This document shows positions 44,651 through 58,489 of a stretch of 64,000 nucleotides of DNA, one piece after another. Origin of the DNA: Siphonodentalium dalli (Eukaryota > Mollusca > Scaphopoda > Gadilida > Siphonodentaliidae); NCBI GenBank assembly GCA_032622095.1, contig CP136062.1, forward strand, positions 374,001 through 438,000. The letters run 5' to 3'. The notes below the pieces were generated by a model. That model was not told the DNA's origin. It saw only the letters and a program-made list of their open reading frames with translations, and made no database searches. Numbering within the stretch: the stretch's first letter is position 1; the number at the start of each line of letters is the position of its first letter. The position numbers and the translations under genes are program-made.

Positions 44651-47600
44651 ATGGATACAGATAGGTAATTTTAATGATTTTTGTCATGTAGTTAGACACC
44701 CGAGCAAATACCACTCACTCCTTTTAAAATTGTTATTTCAAATTTATTTCTATGTATATAAAGCACAGGACGCTTTTTCTTGAAACAAACTGGATCTGTA
44801 TTTTGGGCTGACAATCTCACATATAAACATTTTTGTCAATCAGATAAAAAAAATGTGTGAGTTTTTGCAGCATGCGTGAATTCGAAGTAAAAAGGGCCAT
44901 GACTCTGTAAAAAAAATCTTGGATCAAACCCATATTCGAACTCGAACTGTATTTTGGAATGTGAAACCTATATACGGTATATACTGTACAAAATTTGGTT
45001 TCGATCAAATAGAAAATGTTAGAGTTATCGCATTATGCCTAAAGTGTCTACGGAGGGACAGACAGACGTATCTGGTACAGATGGATGGATGAACGGCGAG
45101 TGGCCAAACATTGACACTAAGTGTACCATACTATGGCATACATGTAGGTACCGGTACACATAAACTTTTTATCTCATGTAGAGTACAAGAAAAATATATC
45201 AAACCTGGTGTGCCCCTTTAATATTTATATTTACATTTGTAATCAATTGAAATCAATGCCGAAAAAGCTTTCCATTGATATATAAATAAAACAAACTAGA
45301 CCTACAGTTCTAAAAGTGTTATGAACAATTATTTTGTTCTCATAGACTGATACAGAGCTTTCAAGTTTTTAAAAAATTGAAAACCAAAGTTGTCTTCCCA
45401 TGCAACCAACAAAATTCCAAAAAATCTACTAAACACAATCACATTATTAACTGCCAATAGTAATGCTATTAAACAATACAACCAGATTACATGTATGCCT
45501 TTAAGATGCACAATATATTGTCAATAACACTCACCAGTGGGTGCTAAATATACATGTACGGTTATTGGCGTTTAAAGCTGTTATCTCAGCGTTGAAAACG
45601 CACCCAATGCTGCTATTTGTGGTTATGTGTGCAGCAGATATATGTAACATTAAAGGTAGGTACTCAATCTGATCAAACTGTCATAAATTACTATTTCTTT
45701 GACTTCGGGGTTAACAAATAATTGATTCGAGTCGAGGAACCTACCCATCAACGCTCAGTGTGACCAGATATAATTTTTTGAAGTTGTGTTATATCTATTG
45801 TTTGTGGCCCAGAACACGCTGTCAAAGGGATTACCCAGTATATGTCTGCCCGAGTCGTCAATGATCCAGTCATTCACAGACATTTGTTTAATACAGTTCT
45901 TTACGCCAATTTTTAATTTGTTTATGAATAGAACCTGGTGTGAAATTGTCTACAATGGAGGTTACGAGCAGTTTACATCATCAAAATACAAACCATTAAT
46001 AGAACAATGCATATATGGCATCAGCACTGACAGTAGCTCGCAGACGAGTATGAATCGCCACACCGTAGCATTTCAACCAGGCTCTGCTCAATGCTAATAA
46101 TTAATTTTATGACCCAATGTATATTTGATTTTATTTGATAATTTATGCAATAAGAGCAAATACGTCTCAATAGAAATATGCATTTTTTCAAGACTGTGAG
46201 GACAATAATCGAACGGATCATCTGGACGATACAGACACTGTGAAATAACATCAACACCAAGAACATTAACATATTTAGGATATTAAATACCTTCCAACGG
46301 TGCACATACAACCCAACTAACAGAGCTATAAATATGACTTGTAAGTTAAATACCGTACCGATTCAACAGATATATATATATATATATATATACATGTATA
46401 TAGGCCTATCATCACATGTACATGTATACATGTATGTAGATTTTGTGATCAATCAGTTTATTGCCCAATATCGTGCATCTATCAATTCGGTCGATTTATC
46501 TTGATATACGGAGCGCGCAGACTCTCATTTCTTGTGCTTTTACTCAATGAGGTTAAATTTTATGATTTAGCCTTGAATCATTTCGTTTTCAAGTAGAGTT
46601 AATCTTGATTTTCAATTTAGTTCCATTGTTTACGAAAACGTGCTATCAACACGCATGTCAGTGTTCGTGTTAGTTAATGTCATCCTAACAAACCGCGGGT
46701 CGAGGGGTGGAGCTTATTCAGCTTAATTTTATATCAAGATGCCCGCAGCTGTTATCAGACGTCTATTGAAACAAGACAGCTGTCAATCAAGACTAGATTT
46801 TAAATGTATTCGCATATCAATTTCCAATGCAATTTCCAATTTACAATGAAATTACATGTAATTGGTAGGGAATGCGATAAAAAATCTACCCAATACTGCA
46901 CCAGGACTGGGTACATCACACAAGTGTACTCTATAAATGTCATGTGGCTTCACACCAGTGATACTAGTATGTTCTCAAAATATATGGCAGTGTCAACACT
47001 GCGGGTTACCGGTACAAATGTACATGTACATGTTCAAAATACTACTACATGTAATTGGTCAGCTAATATAATTATGCAGCTATATGCTTACAGCTAGTTC
47101 AATTTGTGCAATAAATGGGTCCGGGGCCACCGTGTGGACCATATGCATTGGATACATATTTCGATTCAATCATGGCTTCAAAACATGAATTTGTGCTGAC
47201 AAATTTGACACCACAGTTAGAATTGCTATATCTATGTTAATAGAAACACTTTGGACGCCTAAACCTTGACGCCCAGAAACAAAATGTCAACAGAATTATT
47301 GTGCTCTGCATGGCAAAAAGTCCACGTGGGGCGCGCACACATCACATGATGTTGTTTTCGCCCTTGCATGGATATGCATTCATCCACAGTTGTAATAACT
47401 GTACTTGAGTCAGATTAAGTAAACCGCTGTGTATATATATGCATGTACATGTGCATGTTGTATGTTAGCAATATTAAGCGCAAGATCCGCCCTTGATAAC
47501 TTGAACAAATAAGGTTCATTGGATACAATTGAACAAATTATTTTGACTTTGTTTGAAAACAGATCACTGAGATCAGCAGACTGTTACAGTACAATCGTGA

Positions 47601-49089
47601 CACCAAATATTTTGTTATGTTTGTGCATAAATAGTAATTTGATCAAGAGAGTTAATAAGTCAGTGTAAAATGTACATGTACTAGTATGTAAGACAAATCA
47701 GCAATGCATATATATATATTCACTTCTATAAATTAAATTTGAAATCCAGTTGCCATGTACCGGTATCTTCGAAAAGTTTGTGTAATGTCAGTCACAATAA
47801 CATAAGTCGTCATGTTACTGTGCCGTATATTGGAATAAAATATATTAAATGCATTTTGCTTTTATATTTTCATGTAATGTCAGTCACTCAAACACTGAAC
47901 TATTTGAACGATGCAATCTGATCGCTTGACTAAATTCGGAACAATACAATATTTGCACATTACATGTAGCAGTAAGATTTTATAAAAATAACTAATGTGC
48001 CAGGAGGCTAATTACATATTAGGATATTCATCAGATTGATCAATAACAGATCTACCGTACTACCGGTACATTACTAAACTGTCGGCCAGTAAAGATTCAT
48101 CGTGAATCCAGTGTACCGCTTTACATGTACATTTCAAATAATACATGTATCGTATTGCATCATATTTATCGCAATATGGGAAATAATAGAAGTTCTGAAG
48201 ATGGGCATGTTCATAAGAGCAACACCTGCAAATGCAGCAATGTTCTCTCAACTTCTCAAGTACCGTATACATGTTATGAAGACAACCTACAAGTTAATTT
48301 TAAATATTTCTCATTTAGTAGACCGAGTACTGACCCTACCGGGTAGTTGGGATATCAAGCTCGGAGGCGGACTGGCCGATCGGGAGACCAGAACAATTCC
48401 TGATGGGCCAGAGGCCGTGGGGGTATATGTGGTTGGGCCGCAAATGAAACCGATGTGGGCCGCCACATGTGTTGTTTAACCAGCCTAATTGGCTAATCGT
48501 AATTTTGTCATTAAATGAACTTGTCAGCATCATATAACACCACGTAAAGACCCCGTTAATCTCGAGAATTTTATGGCAACTCTCAGCTGTAAATCCCGAA
48601 AATATTTGGCGCACACCTCATATTTATTGCAAATAATTAAAATAGCGTTTTTTCTAACGTTCAAAGTTTTCAATTATGGATATGCTCCAACAAGGCACGA
48701 GTTTTGTCGAACCATCTTATTAGATTTGTCCAAATTCACTTAATCTACGCATGTGTGCCGGAAGTTAGTCATGGTATGAATGACCCGCTTTGCCCACAGC
48801 ACATCTTTTTACAGTCTGGGGCATTACGCGGGTGCCCTATCGAATTTAGCAAATTGTCATATTGTATTATTCCACACATGTATTGTGGAAATATATAAAA
48901 ACTAACCCAACACGAAACGACCTTATTATAAAATACCGATAGATAAGGAATACTTTGATAGTATTTAAATACCAAGAGATGGACTGTCGTCCGGTGCATA
49001 CCCCCTCGTGGCATACCGCCTAGTGTGGGCACATCTATAACTTATCATAGCTATACTCAGACATATGTACCCAGAAATCAGCATTTTCA
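44651..49089. other. gene-free spacer with dispersed short repeats
   Basis: It contains one 'AAAGGGCCATGACTCTG' family copy (about 44880-45070), a short TA microsatellite (46371-46391) with TACATGTA palindromes, and at 48350-48620 a fragment of the 'GATGGGCC...GGCC' dispersed repeat also seen at 53.4-54.4 kb. No gene. Confidence 0.45.
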
Positions 49090-50160
49090 TATAAACAAAG
49101 ATGAATAACTATGGAACAAAAAATCAAAAAAAAAATTTGAATGTGCCACTACATGTAAATGTCCTCATATTGGTGAACATCCATACAAAATTTCATTGAG
49201 ATCCGAACATTACTGTTGAAGTTATCAGCTGAACAGACATCGGATGGACCAAACAGCCAACATTTCCAGATAAACAAAGATGAATAACTCTATAATGGAA
49301 AAGCGGAACAGAACAATGGAACCCCCTGTTGAATGTCCCCATAGCAGTGAACATCCATACCAAATTTCATTGAGATCCCAGCACAACTGTTGAAGTTAGA
49401 CATGAACAGACACAAGACGGACCAATAAGCCATCATTTCCAGATGAACAAAGATGTATAACTCTAGAATGGAAAATCCGAACAAAACGATGAAACCCTCT
49501 GTTTAATGTCCTCATAGTTGTAAACATCCATACCAAATTTCATTGAGATCCCAGCACAACTATTGAAATTACGACATGAATAGACACCAGACAGACAAAA
49601 AAGCCAACATTTCCAGATAAACAAAGATGAATAACTCTAGAATGGAAAATCCGAACAAAACGATGGAACACTCTATTGAATGCCCTGATAGTAGTGCACT
49701 TTCATACTCAATTTCATTGAGTTCCGAGCACTACTGTTCAAGTTATGACATGAACAGACACCAGACGGACCAAAAATCCAACATTTCAAGATACCGGTAC
49801 TAGTAAACAAAGATGAATAACTCTAGAATGGAAAATCGGAAGCAATGGAACCCTCTATTTAATGTCCTCATACAGGGTAGTTGTGAACATCAACACCAAA
49901 TTTGGTTGAGATCCCACCAAAACTGTTGAAGTTACGATATGAACAGACACCAGACGGACCAACAAGCCACTATTCCAGATAAACAAAGATGAATAACTCT
50001 AGAATGGAAAATCCGAACAAAACGATGGAACCCTCTATTTAATGTGCTCATAGTAGTGAACATCCAAACCTAATTTCATTGAGATCCGAGCACTTCTGTT
50101 CAAGTTATGACATGAACAGACATAGGACGGACGTATGTACGGTACACACAGACGGACGGA
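49090..50160. repeat. tandem repeat, unit about 177 bp, about six copies
   Basis: AACAAAGATGAATAACT recurs at about 49096, 49274, 49446, 49619, 49804 and 49981, with GAGATCC and GACATGAACAGACA phrases between. It ends in GGACGGACGGACAGG, a frequent terminus of such mollusc repeats. Confidence 0.85.
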
Positions 50161-50229
50161 CAGGTGCAAAACAGTATACCCCCCTTTTTTCTTAAAAGGG
50201 GGTATAATAAAGGTGATCGGCTTTGCCCG

Positions 50230-50660
50230 GGCAATCCGCTTTGCCCGGGTTTCCACATACAGTTTTCAAAATGTTCCCACCCCGGGCCGAAAAACCATGG
50301 ACAGCCCGATGTGTCCTGGTCTCTTGTCCGTAGCCGTGTGCATTTGTCTGGAGTTAGACCGCTAGATGTTATAATTTATGCAATTTTTCAGGTAAAAATA
50401 ACTGAATGGTCTCATACAGGCAATATATAGAACCATGGTTTATGAATATATATGATATTAGGCCAGAGCACTGAGGTGCAAGGGGCTCCAAATGGAATTC
50501 TGCAAAAACATGTATTTGGTCTGATTCTGATTCAAGGGGGGGGGGTGGTGCAGTTGGAATTTCCCAAGGTGGACACCCCCTGAACAGATTCTGATTCAAG
50601 TGTGCAGTTGGAGTTTCCCCAAGGTGGACATCCCCTGAACAGATTCTGGTTAGAGGTGCC
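50230..50660. repeat. dispersed repeat fragment (copy also at 54020-54320)
   Basis: The stretch from CCGGGCCGAAAAACCATGGAC through TTAGACCGCTAGATGTTA to ATTAGGCCAGAG matches 54030-54235. It is followed in both places by a G-rich phrase and GTGCAGTTGGA. Within it, a 72-bp CTGATTCAAG...GGTGGACA unit is tandemly repeated (about 50522-50645). Confidence 0.75.
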
Positions 50661-52609
50661 ATGATTATTTATTTTGATAATAGCCAAACATACAAACAAT
50701 ATCAGAATAGGAATGCATGACGGGCTGCCGGTGGTTCCTAAACCGGAATCTAATGTCACAGAAACCATGTAAGTTTCAGCAAACTTCCAGAGTGGATAAC
50801 AAACACAAAGGTGCCCATCCACCCCCCACCCAGAAATTTCAGAACTCAGAACAAGTTAAGTAATTATGATAGTAATAGTGAGTTTCATTTAGCAGTCACC
50901 ACACGATAAGTGATAGACTGTACTAGTAATATCTAAGTACCAGAATGCTCAGGTTGTCAGACTCTTTCTGATGCACGATCAAAGGTTGTTAAACTGTAAA
51001 ACAAACACGGTATTCAATAATACCCAGCACGTCGTCAGAAATAAATAACAGAGATTAATCGACTATGGAAATGGTAATCGATTATCGGCTTTATCAACGG
51101 TTCATCGATTATACGATTAATCGTGGCACCCCTAATTCTGATTCCAGGGGGGGGCGGTGCAGATGGGCTGGTATTATATTCATTTCCCGGGCCGTTTTTT
51201 TGGCCCAGTCTGCCTCTGAATACGCTACATGTAGATAATGATGGATAATGCAATGTTCTTTTGCAAATACCTCCCTTCAAACTATCTAGTGACCTACAAT
51301 GTACATGTACTGGTATGGTACATCACAATTTTGTTTAACTTTTAGAAATGGAGATTGTTTGAAAATTCATGGATAGGGCACATCCTTAATTACATGTACA
51401 TGTATGTGTATTTGACTCATCTAACATGTACATGTAGATAACTACATGTACATGTATACAACTGCATTTTAGTTTAACATGAACTCCATCTCCATCTCCA
51501 GTACATGTTGGTTCTGATATTTAGTGTACAGTGACATGTATCGTATTGTTGATCATGTTTCGCAAATTCATATTGTATCGCTGATCATGTATCGCGTCTC
51601 ATATCTTACCGTGTCCAAACCATGTATTGTTAAAAAAAACCCATTGTACTGCCCTGTCAGAGTAAATGACTCACTGAACCGGATTGGCACCCCACTGGCC
51701 AGGTAGACTTTTGGTAAGGACTTTAAATGTGGCTATCAAATGCAAGACAACCACTGAGAGGAGTGCATGGTTAAAACGCATGTAAACATCAACTAGTATG
51801 AAACAGTAACTTCCAGTACAAGTGCGACAAGCTGTACATGTATGTAACTGTATCGGCAGCAGTCAATGCATATAACCACGGTTTCTTTTAATACTGCATA
51901 TAATGCAGTCACAGAACTGTTAATTATCATGGAGTTATGGTTTGACTGCAGTCATAAATTCACATTAAATAACCCCAGTTACTTGGTCAATTACTTACCG
52001 GTAGGGCAGTACATTAGTATGTTTACTCTTAACTTTACATAGTCTGAGCTGGTTGTTTGAATAGCTGTATGTACATCAATATAGTGAATATTCCATACAT
52101 TCTTTTTGTGCTTTGTATAATACGGTTCTGTTATATACAGGTAATACTTCATGCTTAGACACATCACCAATATGTACTTGTTTGGGTGAGTGAAAGCTAC
52201 ATGATGACGTTGTTCATCGAGTTTCGTTTAAATTGACATGACATTTCTCAATGAATATAACCAGGGTTCTTTTTAAACTGCATATAATGCAGTCACAGAA
52301 CTGTTACAGGTAATTATTTTGGAGTTATGGTTTGACTGCAGTCATAAACGCATATTAAATAATACCAGTTAGATGTACTTGGTTGATTACTTACATGCAG
52401 GGCAGTACAGTAGTACCGTATCTTTACTATTAACTTTACACAGTCTGAGCTAGTTCTTTGAAACTTTGAATGGCTTAGGGACCTGCGAATAAACGAGAAT
52501 CGATTCGATTCGATGTCGATATCGGGCACCCGATTCAAGATCGACACCGAATCGACCCACTGATTCAGATATTTTTGAATCGGTATTACTTTGGTGTAGT
52601 CTCGTTTGT
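50661..52609. other. gene-free spacer with repeat fragments
   Basis: 51055-51240 matches 55480-55565 plus 54320-54380 (ATTAATCG...GTGGCACCCCTA and GGGCCG...TTTTTTGGCCCA). 51880-51980 matches 52255-52360. Frequent TACATGTACATG palindromes. No gene. Confidence 0.5.
52480..52580. repeat. GATTCGATTC simple-repeat tract
   Basis: Variants of GATTCGATTC/GAATCGA recur. A second tract lies at 54655-54735. Confidence 0.7.
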
Positions 52610-53040
52610 TTGCGTCTAAATAACTAGTATCCACTTAACCACGGTGCGGTTAGCGTTGCCACCGCGGCCGAAATGCAACAACACTGCGTCTCCACTGGCT
52701 AACTACAGTTGGCCGCAGTGTACTTGCCATTCAGCCATGGTGTAATTGGAGCGGTGTACGTTCATTAAACTGAAAAAAGATGATACAAACCAGAAGTATA
52801 AGCACGGTGTACATGCCATTTGGCCGCATTGTAGTTGCCTTTCAGCCATGGTGTACCTGTACTTGCCGTTCGGCCGCAGTGTACTTGCCTTTCAACCGCA
52901 GCTACAAACGCTGACACCGTGGCCGAACGGCAAATACACAACGGTGCCAATGGATACTTGTTTTGTCGAGCGGGGTACATGTATCTGTAATCTGTATCGA
53001 CACACGGAAATTCTTTACATGGTTCGTGATCGCTAGATGC
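52610..53040. repeat. dispersed repeat with GGCCGCAGTGTACTTGCC phrases (copy 1)
   Basis: It is collinear with 59450-59830, including the GTTCATTAAACTGAAAAAA segment and several internal direct repeats of a CGGTGTACTTGCC phrase. Confidence 0.7.
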
Positions 53041-53526
53041 GGAACTCAATTGATTACCTTACGGTATGTTTAGAACTTCATATATCCAATTCAGTTTATA
53101 TGCATACTAGCATATTAGCCCGCCACTGGTCCCATGGCTTTGGTTGATTGATTAATTTTAGTTTTTCAAGGTAACCCTGTACATGCACGCCGACAGCATA
53201 CTGATGCCCGAAATATCATTTGCGGGTACCCGTTTCAAGGTCAAGGTCACGTCGGGTGGACAATCTCACCGGACAAACATATTCCACGTCCCGAGTTGAC
53301 CAAACAAATTTGACGTTGATGCCAAAATATCGCCCAAGGTCATTTGCGGGTATCCGTTTCAAGGACATGTTGGGTGGACAAAATAACCCGACAAAAATAT
53401 TCCCCATCCTGAGTTGACCATACAGATGCAGACTGGCTGATCGGTGGACCGGGAAATTTCCTGATGGGCCGGAGGCCCGGAAAAATTCTAATTTGGAACC
53501 GTCACTAAACAAGAATATATTGATTC

Positions 53527-53527
<1 letters not shown>

Positions 53528-53574
<47 letters not shown>
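53528..53574. repeat. (TA)n microsatellite
   Basis: About 23 TA units. Confidence 0.95.
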
Positions 53575-53577
<3 letters not shown>

Positions 53578-53659
53578 TGAATAATGGTGTCACAGAGATC
53601 ACACATGACAGGAAAAATATAAAAATTTGCATGTTAAATTCACTTAAAAAACACGCTAA

Positions 53660-53745
53660 ACATTAGGGGGACACACAAAAAGTCGCCCTAATGTAAAAGT
53701 CGCCCTAATGTGGGTTATTTACACACAAATGTCTCCCTAATGTGG
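53660..53745. repeat. short inverted/direct repeat cluster built on CCCTAATGT
   Basis: ACATTAGGG-GGAC at the left faces GTCTCCCTAATGT at the right, with two further GTCGCCCTAATGT copies between. Related phrases occur at 60910-60945. Confidence 0.6.
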
Positions 53746-53789
53746 CTTCCGCGAACATATATATATATACCGGTATATATAAATATATA

Positions 53790-54390
53790 TCAGCCGAATC
53801 AAATGGCTAATCGTAATTTTGTCATTAAATGAACTTGTCAGCATCATATAACACCACGTAAAGACCCCGTTAATCTAGAGATTTTAACGGTAACTCCCAG
53901 CTGTAAATCCCAAAAAAATTATCACGCACCCCTCCCCCAATTGAAATTTACAACAAAATAGGAACGCTTCAGTTGATGCCAGTCTAGATGCTAGGATTCG
54001 CGATTTTCTTGTATAATTTTCAAAATTTTCTCACCCAGGGCCGAACAACCATGAACAGACAGGAGTGTCCTGGTCTCTTGTCGTAGCCATGTGCATTTGT
54101 CTGGGGTTAGACCGCTAGATGTTAGAATTTATGCAATTTTTTCAGGTTAAATATCTGAATGGTCTCATAACGGGAATATATAGAACCATGGTTTATGAAT
54201 ATATAGGATATTAGGCCAGAGTTGCAAATGGAATTATGCAAAAACATGTTATTTGACTACATCTGATTCAAGGGGGGGGGGGGTGCAGTTGGAAGTTCTC
54301 AAGGTGGACTGTGGACAGCCCCCGAACAGATGGGCCGGTATTATATTAATTTCGTGGGCCGGTTTTTTGGCCCATTCCGCCTCTGTGACC
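53790..54390. repeat. composite dispersed repeat, longest copy in the window
   Basis: It joins fragments seen separately at 48480-48620 (CATCATATAACACCACGTAAA), 50230-50660 and 51150-51220. It may be a decayed non-autonomous DNA transposon. No coding capacity is visible. Confidence 0.55.
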
Positions 54391-55779
54391 ATACATAACA
54401 TACATTTTACGTCGATGTCACCGCTGACAACTGAATACGGAGTGCGCAGAAATACAACTGAGTGAGCGCACCGATTGAGCCGTATTTATACTTGTGTATA
54501 TAAACGCTCTTTAAAAACAACACCACATGTGCGGACAATCCTTAATCATTAACCCATCAAATTCAATTCCAACGACAGTGGCAGGGTGAAAGGTGAAAGA
54601 GTGCTCGGACATTCTCAGAAGCGGTGTGATCGAACTCTATTGGTTCCGTAACAATGATTCGATTCAAGATTCGATTTCGAATCGTTTGCCTGATTCGATT
54701 CGAGATTCGATTCGAAATGAAAACACCCGATTCGCAGGGCCCTAGACACCGCCGGTAGAATTCCTATAAATTTCCCACTTTCAGTTTGTTTCCCGGGAAA
54801 TCGAACGCGTTGGTTCTTCAACAAGCTTCTTTGTATAGTACACATCTTAATTGGATTGACAATATGTACATTTCTGTAAAATACTCCCCTCAGGACAAGA
54901 ACCAACAGTCATGACTTTTGATTAGTTTCAGTTTGATGTTGGGAAGTTATATTGTATATTAGTTTGTACAAAAGGAACGGCATTTAATTTTGGTTTTTTG
55001 GTTTGAAGTTTTAAGTCGAAGGTGGTGAGCTCATAGTCTGTTTGCATTTAGACTCTGATTTCTCACATGCCCTGATGTATGATTGACCTAATTTATACTC
55101 GGAGTTGCTAGCTATAAGACCCACTCTTTCGATGAACCCTTGTGCATGTCTGGATTGAAATGAATCATAAGCATACCACGATATAAGGCCTAAGTGAATC
55201 CTATTTGATGGGAATACACATCTATGAAGTGATTTTTTTACAAGATTAAAACAGACATATACATGTACTAGTATATCATAGCTTATGCCAGTGGTTTAGC
55301 TGTGATTCGTTAATAATGCTAGCTATATGGTCATATTAGTATTCATGTTGTCGAAATATCTGATACATTATCAAAGGTTGTTACTAGTAACCCCCTCGGT
55401 TGTAGATTAAACTGTAAAAGTGTACAATCAGGGTACTCAACAATAACTGGCATTTTCCAACGTCCGAAATAAATAACGCAGATTAATCGAAAACGGAAAT
55501 GGTAATCGATTATCTGTTTTATCAACAGTTCATCGATTACAAGATTAATCGTGGCACCCCTAGACAGGATACTGGCACACAACTAATAAACATCAATTCT
55601 ATTTGTGCTTTTCCGTGGTATGCCCAAAATTAATACAGACATGTTAAAATAGAAAAAATGAAAGTGTCAATGACACTGTCGCTCAACTTAGGTAGGGGAA
55701 CAATTTAATGCTTGACAGTAAATGGAGGGATGTGGTCTGTAGGCTGTGCCGAAGGATTTAGTGATGCAACTTTAGAGTA
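54391..55779. other. gene-free spacer
   Basis: One reverse AAAGAGCGTT motif (54503-54513) and a GATTCGATTC tract. No gene. Confidence 0.45.
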
Positions 55780-57660
55780 AATCCTAAAATGGCCACCGGC
55801 GGCCATTTTTTTGGCCGAATGACCCCGAAGTGACTCGTTCCCATCTACGGTACATGTCAATGTCAACATTCATGAAGATCTAACAAACAGATCGGTCTAT
55901 AACCCTTAGCATGGATTTTGAAGAAATATTTAGTCATACATGTACAAAGAGAAAAATCCAAAGGTACGACCTGTAGCCCGTGCTAATGGATTGAATTTTG
56001 TAATCCAAGATGGCCGCTGGTGGCCATGTTTTTTGTCCGAATGACCCCAAAATGACTCGTTCCCATCTACATTCCAATTTCAAAAGCCATGAGAAATTTC
56101 ATGATTATCAGACGAAAGGTACGACCTGTAGCCCGTGCTAAAGGATTTAGCCATACAAAGAGTAAAATTCAAGATGGCTGCTGCGGCCATGTTTTTTGGC
56201 CGAATGACCCCAAAATTACTCGTTCCCATTTACATGTCAATATTAACATCCACGACAAATTTCATGATGATCAGATGTACAAAACGACCTGTAGCCCGTG
56301 CTAATGGATTGAATTTTGAAATCCAAGATGGCCACTGGCGGCCATGTTTTTTATGGAATGACCCCAAAATGACTTGTTCCCATCTAAATTCCAATTTGAA
56401 CAGCCGTGACAAATTTTAAAATGATCAGACTAAAGGTACGACCTGTAGCCTGTGCTAACGGATTTAGCCATACAAAGAGTAAATGAAAGTGTCAATGACA
56501 CTGTAGCTCAACTTTGTAAAGAAGGTAATTTTTTTGTGATGAGCAATGTATAGAGATATTAAAAAGGAGTGTAAAAATGAGCAGTAAAGAATTTAGTCAC
56601 ACGCAGAGTAAAATCCAAGATGGCTGCTGGTGGACATGTTTTTTGGCCGAATGACCCCAAAATGACTCGTTCCCACCTACATGTTATTGTTAACATCCAT
56701 GACAAATTTCATGATGATCAGACTAAAGGTACGACCTGTAGCCCGTACTAAAGGATTTAGTAATACAAAGAGTAAAATCCCAGATGGCTGCTGGCGGCCA
56801 CTTTGTAGCCCGAATGACCCAAAAATGACTCGTTCGCATCTACATGCCATTGTTAACATCCATGTCAAATTGTATGATGATCTGACCAAAGGTATGACCT
56901 GTAGCCCGTGCTAAAGGATTTAGTCATACAAAGAGTAAAATCCAAGACGGCTGCTGGCGGCCATGTTTTTTGGCCGAATGATACCAAAATGATTCATTCC
57001 CATCTACATGTCAATATTAACATCCATGACAAATTTCATGAAGATCAGACGAACAGTGCGACCTGTGGCCCGTGCTAATGGGTTGAATTTTGAAAACAAA
57101 GATGGCCACTGGCAGCCATGTTTTTTGTCCGAATGACCCCAAAATGAATCTTTCCCATCTACATTCAAATTTCAACAGCCATGAGAAATATCATGATTTT
57201 CAGACTAAAGGTACGACCTGTAGCCCGTGCTAAAGGATTTAGTCATGCAAAGAGTAAAATCGAAAATGGCTGCTGGCGGCCATGTTTTTTGGCCGAATGA
57301 CCCCAAAATTACTCATTCCCATCTACATGTCAATGTTAACATTCATGATAAATTTTATGACGATCAGACGAACAGTACGGCCTGTAGCCCGTGCTAATGG
57401 ATTGAATTTTGAAATCTAAGATGGCCGCTGGCGGCCATGTTTTTTTTCCGAATGACCCCAAAATAAATCATTCCGGTTCAAATGTTGATGTCAACAGCTA
57501 TGACAAATTTCATAATGATCCGATCAAAGGTACGACCTGTAGCCTCTTTTGTTGACGCCTTACGCACACACGCACATACGCACACACGCGCACACACATA
57601 CACGGACGACAAAGCCATGACAATAGCTCAAACTTTACAAACTAAAGTTGAGCTAATAAA
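55780..57660. repeat. tandem array with AAGATGGCCGCTGGCGGCCATG cores, first block
   Basis: Half-units of about 130 bp alternate in two subtypes (one with GGATTTAGTCATACAAAG, one with GGATTGAATTTTGAAAT), giving an approximate 265-bp dimer, each with a CGACCTGTAGCCCGTGCTAA phrase. The block ends in a CA-rich tract and GACGACAAAGCCATG...AGCTCAAAC. The core AAGATGGCCGCTGGCGGCCAT is itself a short palindrome. Confidence 0.85.
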
Positions 57661-57729
57661 AGGTCGGCCGACCACAGTGTCCCCCGACAACGTGGCAAGT
57701 CGATGGCCGCTTTGTTAAAGAAATTTAAA

Positions 57730-58425
57730 AAAAATGTCGATGGCCGCTTTGTTAAAGAAATTAAACCAGAGTTTCAAATCTCTACATTTAAAACTGTAGG
57801 AGGAGTTGATTACACCATGAAGGTACCCAATCTCATCCAAAAGGCAAAAAATGTTCCAAATTTTCTAAGTCGAAAACCCCCCAAAAATATGGAAAACAAT
57901 ATATTTTCTATTAGCTATATAGATGCTGCAAATCACCATCATGTTAGGAACAATATCCCAGAGTTTCAAATCTCTACGTTTAAAACTGTAGGAGGAGGAG
58001 TTGATTACACCATGAAGGTACCCAATCTCATCCAAAAGGCAAAAATGTTCCAAATTTTCTAAGTCGAAAACCCCCCAAAAATATGGAAAAAATTATATTT
58101 TGTATTTGCTATATAGATGTTGCAAATCATCAACATGTTAGGAAAAATATCCCAAAGTTTAAAATCTCTACATTTAAAACTGTAGGAGGAGTTGATTACA
58201 CCTTGAAGGTACCCAATCTCATCCAAAAGGCAAAAATGTTCCAAATTTTCAAAGTCGAAACACCCCCCCCCCAAAAAGAAATATGGAATAAATTATATTT
58301 TTGATTAGCTTTATATAGATGTTGCAAATCACCAACATGTTAGGAACAATATCCCAGAGTTTCAAATATCTACGTTTAAAACTGTAGGAGGAGTTGATTA
58401 CACCATGAAGGTACCCAATCTCGGA
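57730..58425. repeat. tandem repeat, unit about 185 bp, about four copies
   Basis: CATTTAAAACTGTAGGAGG and CACC(A/T)TGAAGGTACCCAATC recur at about 57785, 57980, 58170 and 58370. The array ends in GGACGCACGGACGCACGG. Confidence 0.85.
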
Positions 58426-58489
58426 CGCACGGACGCACGGTATGACACACGGACGGACGGACGAGGGTCATTTCTATAGTCCTCCGACG

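Noticed and set aside
48102-48479. 125-codon ORF ending in a Gly/Pro-rich segment
   Set aside because: The C-terminal part is translated dispersed repeat also found at 53.4 kb.
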